A stretch of DNA of 64,000 bases from Nocardioides sp. S-1144 (GCF_005954645.2 NZ_CP040695.2:2604001-2668000); one strand, 5' to 3'; counted from the stretch's first letter, positions 1 through 12,046 are shown. Notes: generated by a model not told the origin, from the letters alone. A program made the numbers and translations.

Positions 1-204
1 TGCGGTCGCCTGGTGCGAGGTGATGACGTTCAAGGCCTCGAGATGTTGCCCCAGAATCGTGGCACGCGCGATCTGTCCACCGGCGGCAAGACGGTCGACG
101 TAGCGAGCCGGGTCGAGCAGGTTGATACCGGCGTAGGCCAGGTGCCACCGCTGTTCGGCCTCGACCCAAAACTCGATCCGCGCCAGGAAGGGCACCGACT
201 TCAC
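1..204 (-). CDS. Partial hypothetical protein running off the left edge
   Basis: The minus strand is open from a GTG at 204 to the left edge (about 68 codons). The translation is protein-like, rich in Leu, Ala, Arg and aromatic residues (for example FLARIEFWVEAEQRWHLAYA), unlike the Arg/Pro/Ser-rich shadow frames. The frame also stays open upstream of the GTG, so the start is uncertain. I do not recognise the family. It points the same way as the methyltransferase-helicase block and could be a further downstream gene. The 227 bp between it and the methyltransferase stop hold nothing else I can identify. Confidence 0.3.
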   Translation of the reverse strand, partial: MKSVPFLARIEFWVEAEQRWHLAYAGINLLDPARYVDRLAAGGQIARATILGQHLEALNVITSHQATA

Positions 205-431
205 GGTTGAGGCTCGCAGCGCGTGAGGATGTTGCTTCGCATGCTGACCATCGTTCCTTGCTGTGCTGATTCTGAGAAGGCTGCAGCACCAAGCAGCCAG
301 ATCGTTGGCCGTTGCGACGCGGGATGGTGTCGCGAGGTCTCACAGCGCGCGATGGGTATCGGTCCATTACTGGAGAGGGCTACGCGGGGCGCACGTCGGT
401 CATATCGATCCAGCCCCGCAGTTTGCAGGTC

Positions 432-3293
432 TCACTTCGCTGTCCACTGGCGACCGGATGCCAGGATCGACCCGGTGCGAGCGCGCTCGAGGTTCATGTG
501 GAACTTGTCCTCACGCGCGCTGCCTTCACTTCCGTCGCCCTTAGGCGCCTGTCTGCCTTGCGGTCGTGCGGCGAGCTGACCGGAGGCGACTGCCTCGTCG
601 AGCCGCAGTGTGTCAGCGACCCAGAACGCCTCGAGCCGTAGCGGGGTGAAACCGGACTTGCGCTGTCGCGACTGTCCGGAGTTGGACAAGGCCGGTAGAC
701 GCCCACTGCCCTGGGCCTTGAAAGAGCGGTGCCAACGGACGAACTCCCCGCTCTCATCCATGACAGCGCTGCCGCTGAGGACAAGGAACCCCAGGCCCTG
801 CTCTGACACGCATTCACGAACGGCGCTGACGTCATTGAGGATGGCAACAGGCCTTTCTACCTGCTCCCTTCTACTGTCGGCGAACACCTTCACCTCGGTG
901 TGTGCCTTGAGATCCCACGGGTGGTTGAGGGAGTAGTCGAATGTGGTGCGGCCGTACTGCAGGCGCACGGCCTGGCGGCTTGGGGGGAAAGCGGCGTTGA
1001 GGAGTTCGCGTCCGCGGGCCTCGAAGAACCAGCCCTGCCATTCGTTGTCGTTGGCGCCGCGCAGGTTGTTGTCTCTCAGCCATTCGACGGTCTCGCGGGC
1101 GTCCCAGGTTGCTGCGCTCCAGCCGTCGTGGAGGGCTGCAGCCAGGGCTGCGCCTTCTGCAGCGGGGTCGGCTAGGAGATCCGCGGCGGTGGTGCCGAGA
1201 CGGTCAAGGCGTCGCTCAGCTCCGGCCAGGATGGTATTCAGCCCGATCAGCGAGATGGTCTCGCCGGTTGAGTAACAGGTGTCGTTCCACCCGACGTCGA
1301 GAGCCTCGGCGATGGATCGTCCGAGTCTGGTCTTGCTGGAGCGGTCCAGGCGCGCCTCTGGCAGCAGCGCGTCGGCCAGGTTGAGGAGGACACTCTTGTG
1401 CTCCTTGCTCCCCGGTCCTAGCCACTCCGGTGGCGCGCTGGTGAGGCGGGCGATCCGCGTCACGGCCTCGATCTTTGATACTGCCGGCTCGAAGGCTGAC
1501 CAACCTGCGCCGGTGAGGGTCGTCGGTGGAACCTGTGGGACGCGGCCTAAGGCGCGGCGCTGGTATGCCTGCGAGGCCCCTTCGAGAAGTGCGTTCAGCC
1601 CGGCCAGGGTGACCTTGTTCTTGATGGTGTGCGCGTCGGGGTCCCAGTCGACGTCAAGGGCATGCGCGAGTTGCTGGCCCATCACTGCGTTGGTCCGCAC
1701 GACGTCGACATCGAGACCTAGCGCGTCGCGTAGGGCGACCAGCGCGCGCTTCTCGCCGCGCCCGGCAGGTGGTGCGCCGGTGAGCCCGAAGATCCGTGCA
1801 GTGGCCTCTCCGGTGGTGCCTGCTGGCACGAAGTACGGGGTGTCGCGGAAAGCGGGGTCGCGCCTCGAGCGACGAACGGCCGCGGGCATCGCAGTCGATG
1901 AGATGTCGCGTCTGGATGGTGGTGTGCTCGCGGCCGGGGGTGGACCCGGCTGATGCTGGTGGTCGGGCGAGCCTGGCGCTGCTCTGACGGAATCGAGGAT
2001 CCGGCTTCCCTCAGGGGTTCGACGCAGCAGATCCGCGTCGCGATCGACGTGCTCGCGCATGGCATGCCAGACCGCACCGACAGAGACTGCATTGCCGAGC
2101 TGCTTGTATGAGGCGCTGTCGCGCTGCGAGCCGAAGGTGAACGAGTCTGCGAAGCCCATTAAGCGGGCGCCTTCGCGAGGAGTCAGCCGGCGGCGCTGGG
2201 GCCCGTAGATCGAGGTCTGAGTGATCGCGACGAGCGCCGGCACGTAGGTCGGCGGCTTCGCTCGAATTCCTGAAGGACGCATGTGCATGACGGTGTCCCA
2301 CAGACTCGCCGTGTCCTGCGCCTGCCACTCGAGCTTGCGCCTTGAGGCCGGGAACCGCTCGCCGTAGACCGACCACCGCCGGGCCCAGCCGTCGATCCAG
2401 TGCCGGTTGGCGCTGTAGAGGTCATAGTTCTTGGCCAAGTTCGAGGCCTTCCATTCCGGCAGGCCTGGCTCCAGTTCCTTTAGTCGTGCGAGTGCGGCGT
2501 CGACGTCGTCATTTCGTAGGTCGAGCCAGGAGTCTGCCCAGATCGGAAACCCAGGGATGCGGCCTCCATTTCGTGCGCGGTAGGACCGGACCCAGTCGTC
2601 CCACGCCGAGATCCAGTGGCTCTCCATCTCGGTAAGCTGATACCGAGGATCCTGGACGTCGGGGACCAGGTAGTCGGTGAGTCTCCACTCGATGCCACGT
2701 GCGCCGGGACCCACGTTGCTAGGGATTGGGTCCGGCCCAAGTCCGTCGAGAACGTCCTGTCCTCCTACATAGGTGGCGGTGAGGAATGCCCGCTCCCGCA
2801 CCTGAGGCCGACCGCCGCGTCCCGGTGAGAGGCAGTGCGGCGAGATGACCGCGGGCCTGTCGCTGACCCAGTAGCCGGCACCGCGCAGTGAAGCGATGAT
2901 CGTGTGCCACTCATGGACATGTCGGGGACCGATGAGGTTCCGGACGTTCTCCAGGAGCACGACCGCCGGCTTGTGTGTCTCGACGACCTTCATGATGTTC
3001 CAGAAGAGCGTCCCGCGCGCCTCGTCCATGCCTCGGTTACCGCCGGTCTTCGAGAACGGCTGGCAGGGGAAGCCGGCTGCGAGGACATCGTGGGGCGGGA
3101 CAACCATCTGCGCATCGCTGGCGTCGTACGTGATGTCGCCCAGCGGGTTAAGGCCCCAGTTCCGCTCGTAGATGGCGGCGGCGTTCGCATCGATCTCGAT
3201 CGCGTAGGCGCATTGGCCTCCTAGCGCTGTCAGGGCTGCGTGAAAGCCGCCGATGCCGGCGAAGAGGTCGACGAAGGTGAACTGTCTACTCAC
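432..3293 (-). CDS. DNA cytosine-5 methyltransferase fused to a nuclease-like C-terminal region (DruM-like position)
   Basis: About 953 aa. The N-terminal ~430 residues form a C5 cytosine methyltransferase: motif I FVDLFAGIGGF (residues ~6-16), the catalytic PCQPF loop (~residue 75), an ENV motif (~112), a long target-recognition region and the closing GNAV motif (~395). After a Pro-rich linker come two copies of a ~80-residue module (each with ARIFGLTGAP- or TRIARLTSAP-like starts and L-D-V...GLN ends). A last region has WQGWFFEARGRELL followed by FDYSLNHPWDLKAH (~785-795), which resembles a PD-(D/E)XK nuclease core. I placed the start at GTG 3293 because AAGGA lies ~11 nt upstream and motif I begins within six residues; the longer frame only shadows the helicase 3' end. 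It lies downstream of the DruE-like helicase on the same strand. Methylase function is clear; nuclease function is inferred. Confidence 0.85.
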   Translation of the reverse strand: MSRQFTFVDLFAGIGGFHAALTALGGQCAYAIEIDANAAAIYERNWGLNPLGDITYDASDAQMVVPPHDVLAAGFPCQPFSKTGGNRGMDEARGTLFWNIMKVVETHKPAVVLLENVRNLIGPRHVHEWHTIIASLRGAGYWVSDRPAVISPHCLSPGRGGRPQVRERAFLTATYVGGQDVLDGLGPDPIPSNVGPGARGIEWRLTDYLVPDVQDPRYQLTEMESHWISAWDDWVRSYRARNGGRIPGFPIWADSWLDLRNDDVDAALARLKELEPGLPEWKASNLAKNYDLYSANRHWIDGWARRWSVYGERFPASRRKLEWQAQDTASLWDTVMHMRPSGIRAKPPTYVPALVAITQTSIYGPQRRRLTPREGARLMGFADSFTFGSQRDSASYKQLGNAVSVGAVWHAMREHVDRDADLLRRTPEGSRILDSVRAAPGSPDHQHQPGPPPAASTPPSRRDISSTAMPAAVRRSRRDPAFRDTPYFVPAGTTGEATARIFGLTGAPPAGRGEKRALVALRDALGLDVDVVRTNAVMGQQLAHALDVDWDPDAHTIKNKVTLAGLNALLEGASQAYQRRALGRVPQVPPTTLTGAGWSAFEPAVSKIEAVTRIARLTSAPPEWLGPGSKEHKSVLLNLADALLPEARLDRSSKTRLGRSIAEALDVGWNDTCYSTGETISLIGLNTILAGAERRLDRLGTTAADLLADPAAEGAALAAALHDGWSAATWDARETVEWLRDNNLRGANDNEWQGWFFEARGRELLNAAFPPSRQAVRLQYGRTTFDYSLNHPWDLKAHTEVKVFADSRREQVERPVAILNDVSAVRECVSEQGLGFLVLSGSAVMDESGEFVRWHRSFKAQGSGRLPALSNSGQSRQRKSGFTPLRLEAFWVADTLRLDEAVASGQLAARPQGRQAPKGDGSEGSAREDKFHMNLERARTGSILASGRQWTAK

Positions 3294-3433
3294 GTGTTCG
3301 TTGTCCTTTCGAAAGGCCGCGATCCCGTTCGGTGGTCGACTTGGAGGTTGGGCTGGCTGTGCCGGGGATGGCGGGCCAAGGGAGTGCTCGTGGCACTTGT
3401 GGGACGGGTAGTTGGTTGGGGTCGCATTAAGCC

Positions 3434-6400
3434 TCAGTCCAGCAGGGCGGATGCGACGGTGCCGGGCTGGCGGATGAGGTCGAACGTGGTGGCGATTCGG
3501 TGTCCCGGGGAGTGCTGCTGCATGGCGGTCTGGCGTGGGCTCGAGGCTGTCTGGGCGACCTCGAATGGGTGCAGGAATGTCAGGACGGTGCCACTGGTGC
3601 TGCGCAGTGAGGTGATGGGTGCGTCTAGAAGCTCGAAGCCGAAGTCGGCAGCGAGCGCAGATGCGACTCTGTCGTCTCGCTGGCGGTGTTTGTCGAAGTC
3701 GGGGGTGCGACCGTGCAGGAGGTCGATCATGTCCACGGCCAGGCGCCAGTCCAGTACTGGGTGCCAGCGGCTGTTGGTGTAGTCGCGCAGGCACGAGTAG
3801 CAGCTGGAGTCGCAGGGCCGTTGGCCGTGCTCAGGCAGGGCCTCGGCTAGGCGCGCGGTCCGGGCGAGGAGCTCGTCCATGTCGCGACCCAGTCGGCTGG
3901 CATAGCCGGCGCCGTTCTCGAGCGAGTCGGCCAGGAAGAGCTCGGCGTGGACCTCGCCGTTCTTGACGGTGGGGTGGACGCCGACCTCGATCTCGTCGGG
4001 TCCGATGTCGAGCCAGCGGACTGCGGCGCCCTTCATGAGGTAGCCCAGGGAGGCCCAGGCACCGCGCCCCACGGGCGAGCGTGGGTCGATTCGAATTCCT
4101 GCGTCCTGGTGCTTGATGCCGATCGTAAGCACGTCGGTTCGTCGGCGGGCGGCCAGTGCGACGGGCGAACCCGCGGCGGTGCCGATCTGGACGTCGAGGT
4201 TGGCCTTCCTTGCTCGGTCTGCGTCGGTGGCGAGACCAACCTCGATGAGGCCGGCATCGTTCGAGACGACGCCTTGGTAGGTCCTGGTCGCTGGCGCAAA
4301 CTGGTAGAGGGCTCCTGCGTTGTCGTTGACGGCGACGACCTCGGCGTTGACGGAGCGGTACTCGGCGTTGTGGATGTGGGCACCGGGCATGTCAGGCAGT
4401 GCGGCTCGAGGCTGCGAGGCCCGGGAGGTGGGGTCTGAGAGCTGCTCGTAGTCACGCGGCCGGAAGCTTGTCCGATACCCGACGGGCTGGGCGATCGTGA
4501 CCTGCGCATACAGGGGGTCGGGTGCTCCGCAGGTCGGGCACTGTGGTGTCAGTGCTGCCTGGTCGAGTGCGATGTGCGTGCACACCGAGCACATGCCGGC
4601 AACGTCGGTGTCGCCGAGCGGGTCGTCTCCTTGGCCCCATGAGCCGTTCGTGCGTCGGTAGTAGTCGACGACGCCGACCGCGGTGTGGATGGCCTTGTCC
4701 TTGACGATTTCTGAGCCGGGCGCGAACTCGGAGATCGCGATGTCGGCGTCACGGTCCAGCGTGCTGGGCTCCTGTGCGGTCCGCGGCGGGGCTGTGTAGA
4801 GGACCTTGACCTGGGTCGGGAACCCGAACATGGGCAGTATTCCGGCCGCGGAGAGTGTGTCGGACAGGGCTGGGTGTCGACCGGTCGCAGCCGCGGTCGT
4901 GATGTGGTCAGCGAGATCGGACTGGGCGTAGGTGATGAGGTCCTGCACGGTGGTGCTGCCGCGCGTCGAGGCCAGGATCGCTTGTGCGATGCCGTCCAGG
5001 ACGGCGGTGTTGGCCCGCAACCAGGCCCGGGCTGACGTGCTGACTGCTGGGTTGAGGTTCCAGTCGTCGACGGTGCCGAACTGGCCGTGAACCGAGCGTC
5101 CGGGATCGAACCCCGGGACCTGGATCGCGATGACGCGGAACATATCGACCAGGACCGATGCGGTGAACGACCGGAGAAGGATCGGCTCGCTGCGGGTGTC
5201 GAGGAACGGCTGCGGCGGTGCGTCTCCGGTGATGGCGGCCGGGTTGGCGAAGTAGTGCTCGTCGTGGCTGCGTGCTCCACGGCATACGGTCAGTGCGATC
5301 GCGAGGCGGTCGCCGCGACGACCTGCTCGTCCCACGCGCTGCTGGTAGTTAAATCGCTGTGGCGGCATGTTGGCCATCACGACGCCTCGTAGCGCGCCGA
5401 TGTCGACGCCGGCCTCCATGGTGGTGGTGACTGAGAGGACGTCGATGCCGTCGACGATCTCGACCTCGGACTCGTCGAGGAAGACGTCTTGGAACTGGGC
5501 TTGTCGCGACTGCGCCTCCAGCGGGTCGGTCTGGCCGCTGAGCTCCTCGCAGTGCAGGCGGCTGATCCCGTTGGGCTGAGCAGCGAGCCAGGCGTAGTAG
5601 TTGGAGATGCCACCAGAGTCGGCAACAGACTCGGCAGCAGACTCAGCGTCTGGGTCCGCGCTAGGCGCCCCGTGCGCGGCCTTTGCTGGTCCAGCCGTGG
5701 ATTCGGCTGACAGCCCCGCGTCGCTGTCCGGCTGCGTTGGCAGGGTCTCGATCTCGAGCTGCTTGCCGCACGCTACGCAGCACCCGGCTGATGGGTGCAT
5801 GTGGCGTGTGCGGCATGACGTGCATCGCCAGATCTGGCTGCTCTGTGCGACCTGGATGCGAACCTGATCGGGCAGGAGGCGGAAGCCGGTGCTGGCGTCG
5901 GCGCGCAGGTGGCTGCCCAGGCTGGCCAGGACGCTGTCTGCGGCGGGCCCGCTGTTGCGGGTGACGACGTGCTCTGCGTACTCCTTCAAGGTGGAGGGCC
6001 AGCCGCCGGCGGCCTCGCCGATCCAGATGATCCGCCGAGACCGCAGCAGGATGCGAAGTGCCGAGCAGGCGAACTCCTGGGCTACCTCGTCGCTCCATCC
6101 CATGACGCGGAACGGCAGGTCCGGTCGGGCGTGAGCGAGTCCGAGCGACTCGATGTCTCGGTCTCCAGGTGCGAAGGCGGTGCGCACGATCTGCTGGCCC
6201 AAGTGGCTTCGCATGCCATCGACCAGCTGGCGCTGGCCGGCGTCGAGTGCGGCTCCGCGCTCCTTTGGGGGCTTGCTCGTCCAGGCAAAGCAGGTCTTCC
6301 AGTGTCGCTTCGCGGCGTCCTTGGTCACCTGCTTCGACTTCGCCGGTCCAGCCAGGTTCACTCCGAGTGTGAGCAGTCTCGGCTCAAGAGATCCCGCGAG

Positions 6401-8920
6401 GTCGACCAGGGTCGGTGAGCCTGCCAGCTGCTTGTCGACACGTGCGATAGCAGCCAGCTCCTCATCGTCGAGGTCGTCTCCAGCGTTGCGCATCAGGTAG
6501 GCAGCAGCGGCTGCGGCGTCCCTTGCCCTCAGGCCACGCCAGGCGGTCTTGGCCTGCTCGGTGCGCTCCCCGGCAAGGAAGGCGTCGATGCCCGCTCGCT
6601 CAGAGTCCGCGCCGGTGACCTGGTCGAGCACGAGGGCGCGGACAAGGTCGAGGTAGTGCGCCAGCTCGAGGTTAGCTGCAACGCGCGCGGCGCCCTGCCG
6701 GCTGTCAGAGAAGGTGACCAGGCGCGATTCGAGGCCGCGCTTCAACGATCCGGTCAGGACCTGGTTCGCGCGATCGAAACCGACGCCCTGAGTCCGGATC
6801 GGCGAGCGCGAGCGCTGCGCGTCCTCGGGCTTCCCGAGCCAGGTCCGCTCTTGATCATCGCCGCATGAGGGGCACTGGGTCGGCATGGCGGGCATCCGCC
6901 CGACGGCATCGGCGACGTTGGTGCAGCGGATGTCGAAGACGTACCCGGTTGCTCCGGCCGGTCGTGCGATGATCGCCCCGGTCCCTGGCCGGTAGACGGT
7001 ACGGCGAAACGCCATCGTGTAGGACGGCGCCTGGGAGTCGTTGGCACCCTTGCGGCCGATGCGTGTCCATGGCCGCAGGATGACCGGCGTCCGGCTGGTA
7101 GGCCAGTAGACCCGGTAGGTGCTGGCGTTGCGCGCTCCGCTAGATCGGTCCGGGACGCTGCCGAGGTCGCTGGATGTGGAGATGAGGTACTCGCCATGAT
7201 GGGTGCGGGCGACGAACCCGCCGAGCATGGACTCGCCGCACGACTCGCAGTAGAGAAGCTCGAGCACGCGGCTGCCGCAGTCGCAGGTGAATCGAGGCGC
7301 CGGGTAGATCCGGCCGACACGTCGTTCCACAGAGCGGAACTGGGGCTCGACGACGCTGCACTCAGGGTCTGAACAGGCCCACAGTCCCTGAAGGGTGCGG
7401 AAGAAGTAGTGGGCTCGGAGGCGCGGCTCGGGGTCCTTGATCTGGTGCAGGTGCTCAAGCAGCCCGGTCATCGCGGCGGCGGCACCTTCCGCGTCGAGGC
7501 TGGGGAACAAGGCGGCCGCTACGTCGCTGACGGCAGCCGGCTTGATCCCGTGTGGCGTCGAGAGTGCTGAGCGCAGTGCCGTGGCGATGAGCTCACCGTC
7601 TGGAAGCAGCGCACCGGTCGCGCTGTCAGTCGGACTGGGGATGCCGGTCATGTCGGCATCGTCAGGACTCGTCAGGAGGCCGGTGTAGGAGTCGAGGTTG
7701 GTCGGGGCGGGTGTGTCCTGTGCAGCGTTGATGAACGTGAAACGGCGGCTGTCGCGTCCGAACAGCTCGGTCAGGAAGCGGCGCCCGGTGTCGTCGTCTG
7801 AGATGGATGCGGAGGTTCCGATGATTGAGAGCTGGTCGGGTCGGTCCAGGAGGTCGAGGCGGTGCATCAGGCGGCGAAGGAGCAGTGCGACCTCGGTGCC
7901 GGCGGTCCCGCGGTACATGTGGAGCTCGTCGACGACGAGGGTGAACACGTTGCGCTCGTCTTGGAGCCAGTCGCGGGTCTGCTGAAAGATCGGGGCTTCG
8001 TCGTCGCGACCCAGCGCGATGGCGAGCATGCTGTAGTTGGTGATGAGGATGTCGGGTGCCGTGGCCTGCATGTCCCATCGGCTGCGCATCTCGGCGCCGT
8101 CGGTCGAGGGCAGGAAGTACCGCATGGTGGCGTCGAGCTGGTCGTCGTTCTTGATGCGGTCGATGAGGCGGCGGTGTCGTTGGTCGGTCTCGCGCATGAG
8201 CTGGCGCAGCAGCCTGACGCGGCCCTCGGCTGCGGTCTGCCTGGTCCCGGGTACCGGGGTGCGGCCGGTGTAACGGCCGAAGTAGAACCGCTCGCCGTTG
8301 GTGTTGGCGTCGTACCACGCTCGAGCGGCCGGGGAGTCCAGCGCTTCACGTAGTCGGACGAGCTGGTCCTCGACGAGCGCGTTCATGGGGTACATCAGCA
8401 GGGCGCGCACCGCTGCGGGTCGCTCGGTCGTGCTCGAGCGGCGCTGGGGCACGAACGCGTTCGAGCCTTCCCACCACCGGGTGTCCGATGGTGGCTGTGG
8501 CGCCCAGCGGTCGCTTTCCTGGACCAGTCTGGTGATGACGGGCAGCAGGAACGACTCGGTCTTGCCCGACCCGGTGCCGGTTCCGACGACGACGTCGTGC
8601 CCGGTCAGGGAGGCACGCAGTGAGTCGCTCTGGTGCTGGTAGGGACGTTCGCGGGGCATGACACCCGCAGTGAGCAGCTCGAGCGCACTCGACGCGTACA
8701 GGTCGTCGAGCGTCTGCTTCAAAGTCTCGACGGCCTGGGGGTAGGTCGGCATGACCTCCACGTACGGCTCGGACAGCGCGATACCGGGAGTGCGGAGCAA
8801 CTGTTCGCGCTCTTGTGCCAGCGCATCGTCTCGCAACTCGTAGGCGGTGTTGTAGAAGCGCATGAAGTCGTCGCCGAGACTGGCGTACAGGTGCTGCAGG
8901 GTAGCGCCGTTGCTGGTCAT
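3434..8920 (-). CDS. druE: DruE-like DEAD-box helicase with DUF1998 C-terminus
   Basis: About 1,828 aa. Walker [12 protein letters not shown] lies at ~113-123, a DELH Walker B at ~330, and helicase motif [12 protein letters not shown] at ~1192-1202, preceded by [11 protein letters not shown]. Several CxxC zinc-binding pairs lie in the middle. The C-terminus carries the DUF1998 cysteine cluster [12 protein letters not shown] (~1700-1710). A single huge polypeptide with a helicase and DUF1998 is characteristic of DruE of Druantia anti-phage systems; DISARM splits these activities between DrmA and DrmB. I chose ATG 8920 because a GA-rich ribosome site precedes it; an in-frame ATG 45 nt upstream lacks one. 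The gene is intact, unlike its upstream neighbour. It presumably translocates on or remodels phage DNA in the cytoplasm with the products of the flanking genes. Confidence 0.85.
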   Translation of the reverse strand: MTSNGATLQHLYASLGDDFMRFYNTAYELRDDALAQEREQLLRTPGIALSEPYVEVMPTYPQAVETLKQTLDDLYASSALELLTAGVMPRERPYQHQSDSLRASLTGHDVVVGTGTGSGKTESFLLPVITRLVQESDRWAPQPPSDTRWWEGSNAFVPQRRSSTTERPAAVRALLMYPMNALVEDQLVRLREALDSPAARAWYDANTNGERFYFGRYTGRTPVPGTRQTAAEGRVRLLRQLMRETDQRHRRLIDRIKNDDQLDATMRYFLPSTDGAEMRSRWDMQATAPDILITNYSMLAIALGRDDEAPIFQQTRDWLQDERNVFTLVVDELHMYRGTAGTEVALLLRRLMHRLDLLDRPDQLSIIGTSASISDDDTGRRFLTELFGRDSRRFTFINAAQDTPAPTNLDSYTGLLTSPDDADMTGIPSPTDSATGALLPDGELIATALRSALSTPHGIKPAAVSDVAAALFPSLDAEGAAAAMTGLLEHLHQIKDPEPRLRAHYFFRTLQGLWACSDPECSVVEPQFRSVERRVGRIYPAPRFTCDCGSRVLELLYCESCGESMLGGFVARTHHGEYLISTSSDLGSVPDRSSGARNASTYRVYWPTSRTPVILRPWTRIGRKGANDSQAPSYTMAFRRTVYRPGTGAIIARPAGATGYVFDIRCTNVADAVGRMPAMPTQCPSCGDDQERTWLGKPEDAQRSRSPIRTQGVGFDRANQVLTGSLKRGLESRLVTFSDSRQGAARVAANLELAHYLDLVRALVLDQVTGADSERAGIDAFLAGERTEQAKTAWRGLRARDAAAAAAYLMRNAGDDLDDEELAAIARVDKQLAGSPTLVDLAGSLEPRLLTLGVNLAGPAKSKQVTKDAAKRHWKTCFAWTSKPPKERGAALDAGQRQLVDGMRSHLGQQIVRTAFAPGDRDIESLGLAHARPDLPFRVMGWSDEVAQEFACSALRILLRSRRIIWIGEAAGGWPSTLKEYAEHVVTRNSGPAADSVLASLGSHLRADASTGFRLLPDQVRIQVAQSSQIWRCTSCRTRHMHPSAGCCVACGKQLEIETLPTQPDSDAGLSAESTAGPAKAAHGAPSADPDAESAAESVADSGGISNYYAWLAAQPNGISRLHCEELSGQTDPLEAQSRQAQFQDVFLDESEVEIVDGIDVLSVTTTMEAGVDIGALRGVVMANMPPQRFNYQQRVGRAGRRGDRLAIALTVCRGARSHDEHYFANPAAITGDAPPQPFLDTRSEPILLRSFTASVLVDMFRVIAIQVPGFDPGRSVHGQFGTVDDWNLNPAVSTSARAWLRANTAVLDGIAQAILASTRGSTTVQDLITYAQSDLADHITTAAATGRHPALSDTLSAAGILPMFGFPTQVKVLYTAPPRTAQEPSTLDRDADIAISEFAPGSEIVKDKAIHTAVGVVDYYRRTNGSWGQGDDPLGDTDVAGMCSVCTHIALDQAALTPQCPTCGAPDPLYAQVTIAQPVGYRTSFRPRDYEQLSDPTSRASQPRAALPDMPGAHIHNAEYRSVNAEVVAVNDNAGALYQFAPATRTYQGVVSNDAGLIEVGLATDADRARKANLDVQIGTAAGSPVALAARRRTDVLTIGIKHQDAGIRIDPRSPVGRGAWASLGYLMKGAAVRWLDIGPDEIEVGVHPTVKNGEVHAELFLADSLENGAGYASRLGRDMDELLARTARLAEALPEHGQRPCDSSCYSCLRDYTNSRWHPVLDWRLAVDMIDLLHGRTPDFDKHRQRDDRVASALAADFGFELLDAPITSLRSTSGTVLTFLHPFEVAQTASSPRQTAMQQHSPGHRIATTFDLIRQPGTVASALLD

Positions 8921-9000
8921 AAGGCTCGTTCTCTCTCGGCTGTAGGTAGATCTCTGCGAGTGCACAGGGCCCGAGCCAGTGCGTTCGGCCCGTGATTCAG

Positions 9001-9030
9001 GGGTCAGTGGAGCAGGGGTCAGTGGAGCAG
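9001..9030. repeat. Exact 15-bp tandem duplication at the 3' end of the DruG-like gene
   Basis: GGGTCAGTGGAGCAG occurs twice head-to-tail at 9001-9015 and 9016-9030. The second copy contains the TGA stop (9019-9021) of the minus-strand gene, so the duplication copied the end of the coding region without altering the protein. It is a simple slippage product and sits in the ~100-bp gap before the helicase gene. Confidence 0.8.
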
Positions 9031-11760
9031 GGGGCGACCGAGGATCCTGCCGACCTGCTCGGCCGTGTCGTAGTCAATGTTGCGATAGGTGTGGTGGGTG
9101 CCTCGGTCAAGGGCGGTGCCGGCCGGCGGCTCGCCTGGTGTCGGCAGGAGCCCGGTTCTCAAGGTGAGGGCGCGACGGATGGGCCACGGAAGGCCGAGCT
9201 GGGTGGAGGCATCGAGTGCGCGGGCTCCTGTGTGGTGGACCAGGCGCCGGAGCTGCTCGGATGTTGCCTGCTGGCGGGCGTCGTCGAGCCAGACTCCGAT
9301 GGACCGGGTGACGGCGAGCAGGGGCGCGTCAGGCGTCGCGCGCCAGGCGTACTGGTCACCGCGGACCAGCCGGTACCGGTACAGGCCGGGTGCGCTGTCG
9401 TGGCTGACCGGTGACCAGTCGGTGGTGCCGCTCAGTGAGAGGCGGCGCCGTTCGATGTCCTGCGCGGGCGAGGCAGTCAGGTGGATGGCGCTGTTGCTGA
9501 TCTCGGCTGCGGCCGGCAGGGAGGCCAGGATCCGACTTGCCGGGTCCGCGGTGGTGTGCACGCCGAGGGCGGCAAGTCCGTCGAGGGCGTCGGGTGTGTG
9601 TGCGGTGTCGAGCTCGAGGTAGATGGCCGTCGGAGCCGCCGGCAGGTCGTCAATGGTCTGCACCCGGCGGTGGATGGTCCACAGGCCGGTGGCGTGTGCG
9701 ACCGCTTCATTGGCGTCCTCGTCGTCCACGATGCGCTCGAGCAGTCGTGGTGGACGTGCGCCTGCCAGCAGGAGCAGTCCGCTGCTCGCGGGGAGCTCGA
9801 TCAGGCATGCGGGTGCTGCGTTGATGCGGTGTCGTGACCAGTCGGGCTCGATGAACCCGAGGTCGCTGAGACGGCTGATGGCCAGTCTGCTGCGGTCGGC
9901 GATGCTGGTCAGCCCGTAGCGCTCACAGGCCCAGGACCATGCCTGAGCGAACGAAGCCATGCTTGCTGAGGCGCTTCTGCGCTCGCAGAGCCAGCCGAGG
10001 ACGTCGTCGTAGGGGTTTTGGGCCCAGGCGTCGCTGAGGACATCGTCGCGAGGGTCGAAGACCGCCGGGGCGGGCGCGCTGGTGATTGCGGCGGGCGTCC
10101 TTGTGCCTGATTGGCTCGGCTGTCGGCCCGGCTGTCGGCCTACGTGGCTCCCGACGCGTCCGGCATCTGAAGGCTGCCGTCCGCCCACTGGGGCAGACCG
10201 GGCCTGCTGCAGGGCCAGGCTAAGGAGCCGTCGTCGTGCGGCGTCTGCGCTCGGATCGGCCTGCCAGGTGGCTGAGGCGACGGCGCCGACGAGATCGGTG
10301 GCGGGCATCCACGGAACCTGTCCGGGCATCAGAACCGCATCGGACGGGATCTCCACCGCGATGCAGCGTGCAGCGCGTGCCGCGTACTCGATGAACAGGA
10401 CGGGGCGAGGGTCCATGCTCCTCACGGTGCGAAGCACGTCCACGGTTGCGGCGCGCAGCCCGATCTCGCCAAGCCATGGCTCGGTGTCGGGGAAGACCTC
10501 AACGAGTGATCCGTCCTCGCGAAGCACGAGAGCTCGTCGATTCGGCCACACACGGCTTCGCAGCATGCGAAGGCTGCTGGCTCCGGTGGCCTGGCGTGGA
10601 GGAGGAAGGCGGATGCGCCCGGCCTCGCCTTGAGGAACGAGAGTGGTGGCAAGCGCACCGCTGGCTCGCAGCACAGGCGTGACTGACGTCGTCTGCGTGA
10701 CATTGGCAGGCTGCGGGGCGAGAGCATCAAGCACGCTGGACCAGCGCCCACCGCTGTCGGGCGTCTCTCGAATGTGGGCCACGGTGCTGAACGTGACCGT
10801 GCGCCCAGCCTCGTCGAGGACCTCGTGGTCGCCTGGATCAAGGTAGAGGTCGGCCAGGCGGATCGTCACAGCCCGCCCCGATGACCCTCTCGACTCGACA
10901 GAGCCAGCACGCACGCTGGCTGCGACCGCGACGGCTGCCTCCTCTGATGCAGTCTCGTGGCCCGGATCGGCTGCACTGGCTTGGGGATCACCAGGACCGT
11001 CCCCGGCGCCGACGACGGTGGCCTGGTCGCCGGGCCCAACGTCACTCGGCCCAAGGTCGCTCGGACCCAGGCCGCTCTGCTCAAGGACGCTCGACTCGAT
11101 CTGATCATTGAGAGTCTGGCGTGATGGCTCGGGTCGGTGAGGACGGTGGATCTCGCGGCCGTCGAGAATGATGGTCGCGGTGTCGGGAGCGACGATGTCT
11201 GGCTCTCCGCCGGTCAGGTACAGGCGCCCTTCGAGCTGAAGTCCGCCATCGAGCGCCAGCGGGCTGCTGGCTGCGATGGCGAGGCTTCCAAGTCCCAGAG
11301 CGCGCAGCTCGGCGGAGTCTGCGGTGGGACGGACGGCCCGGATCCAGGTCCATCCGGAGACCTCTGACCCGACTGGCACCGTGTTCAAAGGGGCCTGGTC
11401 AGCGAGTGCCTCGGTGACCCGTGCGATCAGGTCGTCGCGGACGAGGACGGTGTAGCTGCGTGCCGCCGTGCTGCCTCTGACCTGGACGAGTGCACCGAGC
11501 AATGGGTCCTCGTGCAGGACGACGGCGGACGTCGGCGCCAGCCGCAGGGTCAGGCCGGGGCGCAGCGCCCAGGACTCACCTCGACTGAGCAGGGCACTGG
11601 CGGACTCGGCTGTCGGGATCGGCACGCGCAGGTCTGCGCCGGAGAGCTCGTACTCCTCGCCTGCGACGTGGATGGTGGAGCCCCATAGACGCTCGTCGAC
11701 CTCAAGGCAGCCGCCGAACGCGCGGTCCCACTGGTCGTACATCAGCGTCGCACGCAGCAT
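9019..11760 (-). CDS. DruG-like large protein, C-terminal portion
   Basis: About 913 aa from an internal ATG ([17 protein letters not shown]...) to the stop just before the DruE-like gene. It contains no motif I can name. It is a mixed alpha/beta protein with a low-complexity central stretch around residues 230-300 (repeated [10 protein letters not shown]) and a C-terminus ending [10 protein letters not shown]. The same reading frame stays open upstream but there overlaps other frames that read better. I therefore think this is the main body of one ~1,100-residue protein whose N-terminal parts are encoded in the 11702-12046 and 12012-12605 frames. Position next to the DruE-like helicase supports a Druantia F/G-type role; I cannot assign F or G from sequence alone. 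Confidence 0.7.
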   Translation of the reverse strand: MLRATLMYDQWDRAFGGCLEVDERLWGSTIHVAGEEYELSGADLRVPIPTAESASALLSRGESWALRPGLTLRLAPTSAVVLHEDPLLGALVQVRGSTAARSYTVLVRDDLIARVTEALADQAPLNTVPVGSEVSGWTWIRAVRPTADSAELRALGLGSLAIAASSPLALDGGLQLEGRLYLTGGEPDIVAPDTATIILDGREIHRPHRPEPSRQTLNDQIESSVLEQSGLGPSDLGPSDVGPGDQATVVGAGDGPGDPQASAADPGHETASEEAAVAVAASVRAGSVESRGSSGRAVTIRLADLYLDPGDHEVLDEAGRTVTFSTVAHIRETPDSGGRWSSVLDALAPQPANVTQTTSVTPVLRASGALATTLVPQGEAGRIRLPPPRQATGASSLRMLRSRVWPNRRALVLREDGSLVEVFPDTEPWLGEIGLRAATVDVLRTVRSMDPRPVLFIEYAARAARCIAVEIPSDAVLMPGQVPWMPATDLVGAVASATWQADPSADAARRRLLSLALQQARSAPVGGRQPSDAGRVGSHVGRQPGRQPSQSGTRTPAAITSAPAPAVFDPRDDVLSDAWAQNPYDDVLGWLCERRSASASMASFAQAWSWACERYGLTSIADRSRLAISRLSDLGFIEPDWSRHRINAAPACLIELPASSGLLLLAGARPPRLLERIVDDEDANEAVAHATGLWTIHRRVQTIDDLPAAPTAIYLELDTAHTPDALDGLAALGVHTTADPASRILASLPAAAEISNSAIHLTASPAQDIERRRLSLSGTTDWSPVSHDSAPGLYRYRLVRGDQYAWRATPDAPLLAVTRSIGVWLDDARQQATSEQLRRLVHHTGARALDASTQLGLPWPIRRALTLRTGLLPTPGEPPAGTALDRGTHHTYRNIDYDTAEQVGRILGRPLLH

Positions 11761-12046
11761 CCCCGCTGCTCGCGCCCGGGGCCCGCGGGCTATGCGTTGC
11801 GAGGCGGTCGGCCTCGTCACCGAGCACGTCGATGACGATCGCGCGTGATTCCTCGCCCAAGAGTTCGACGAGGCGCTTTCCATCCTGTCCTCGAAGGCGC
11901 AGCCACTCGAGCAGGTGGTCGGCGAGCGTCTCCAGCCAGGCTCGACGCTCCCGCAGCCGACTGGCCTCGTTGAGGTCGTCCGTTGGTCCGTCGTTCCGGT
12001 CGCTCGCTGTGTCAGGTTGCGCGGTCGGTGTCGCGGCCGCGGGCAT
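11702..12046 (-). pseudogene. Middle fragment of the frame-broken DruG-like gene
   Basis: This 114-codon frame encodes ERRAWLETLADHLLEWLRLR and VELLGEESRAIVIDVLGDEA, clearly protein-like, and then degrades into Arg/Pro-rich shadow sequence after about 11795. The next frame becomes sensible just there (ASQRIARGPRARAAG then the ATG at 11760). The simplest reading is a one-base indel around 11790-11800 and another around 12020-12050 joining this segment to its neighbours. It could also be a small separate ORF, but it lacks a convincing ribosome site. Confidence 0.5.

Noticed and set aside
3240..3782. Plus-strand ORF of 180 codons at the methyltransferase/helicase junction
   Set aside because: It runs antisense to the coding ends of both genes, has no ribosome site and shows shadow composition.
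3434..8920. DISARM DrmA/DrmB
   Set aside because: DISARM uses separate helicase and DUF1998 proteins plus a PLD protein; here both lie in one ~1,828-aa chain and no PLD gene is seen, which fits DruE better.
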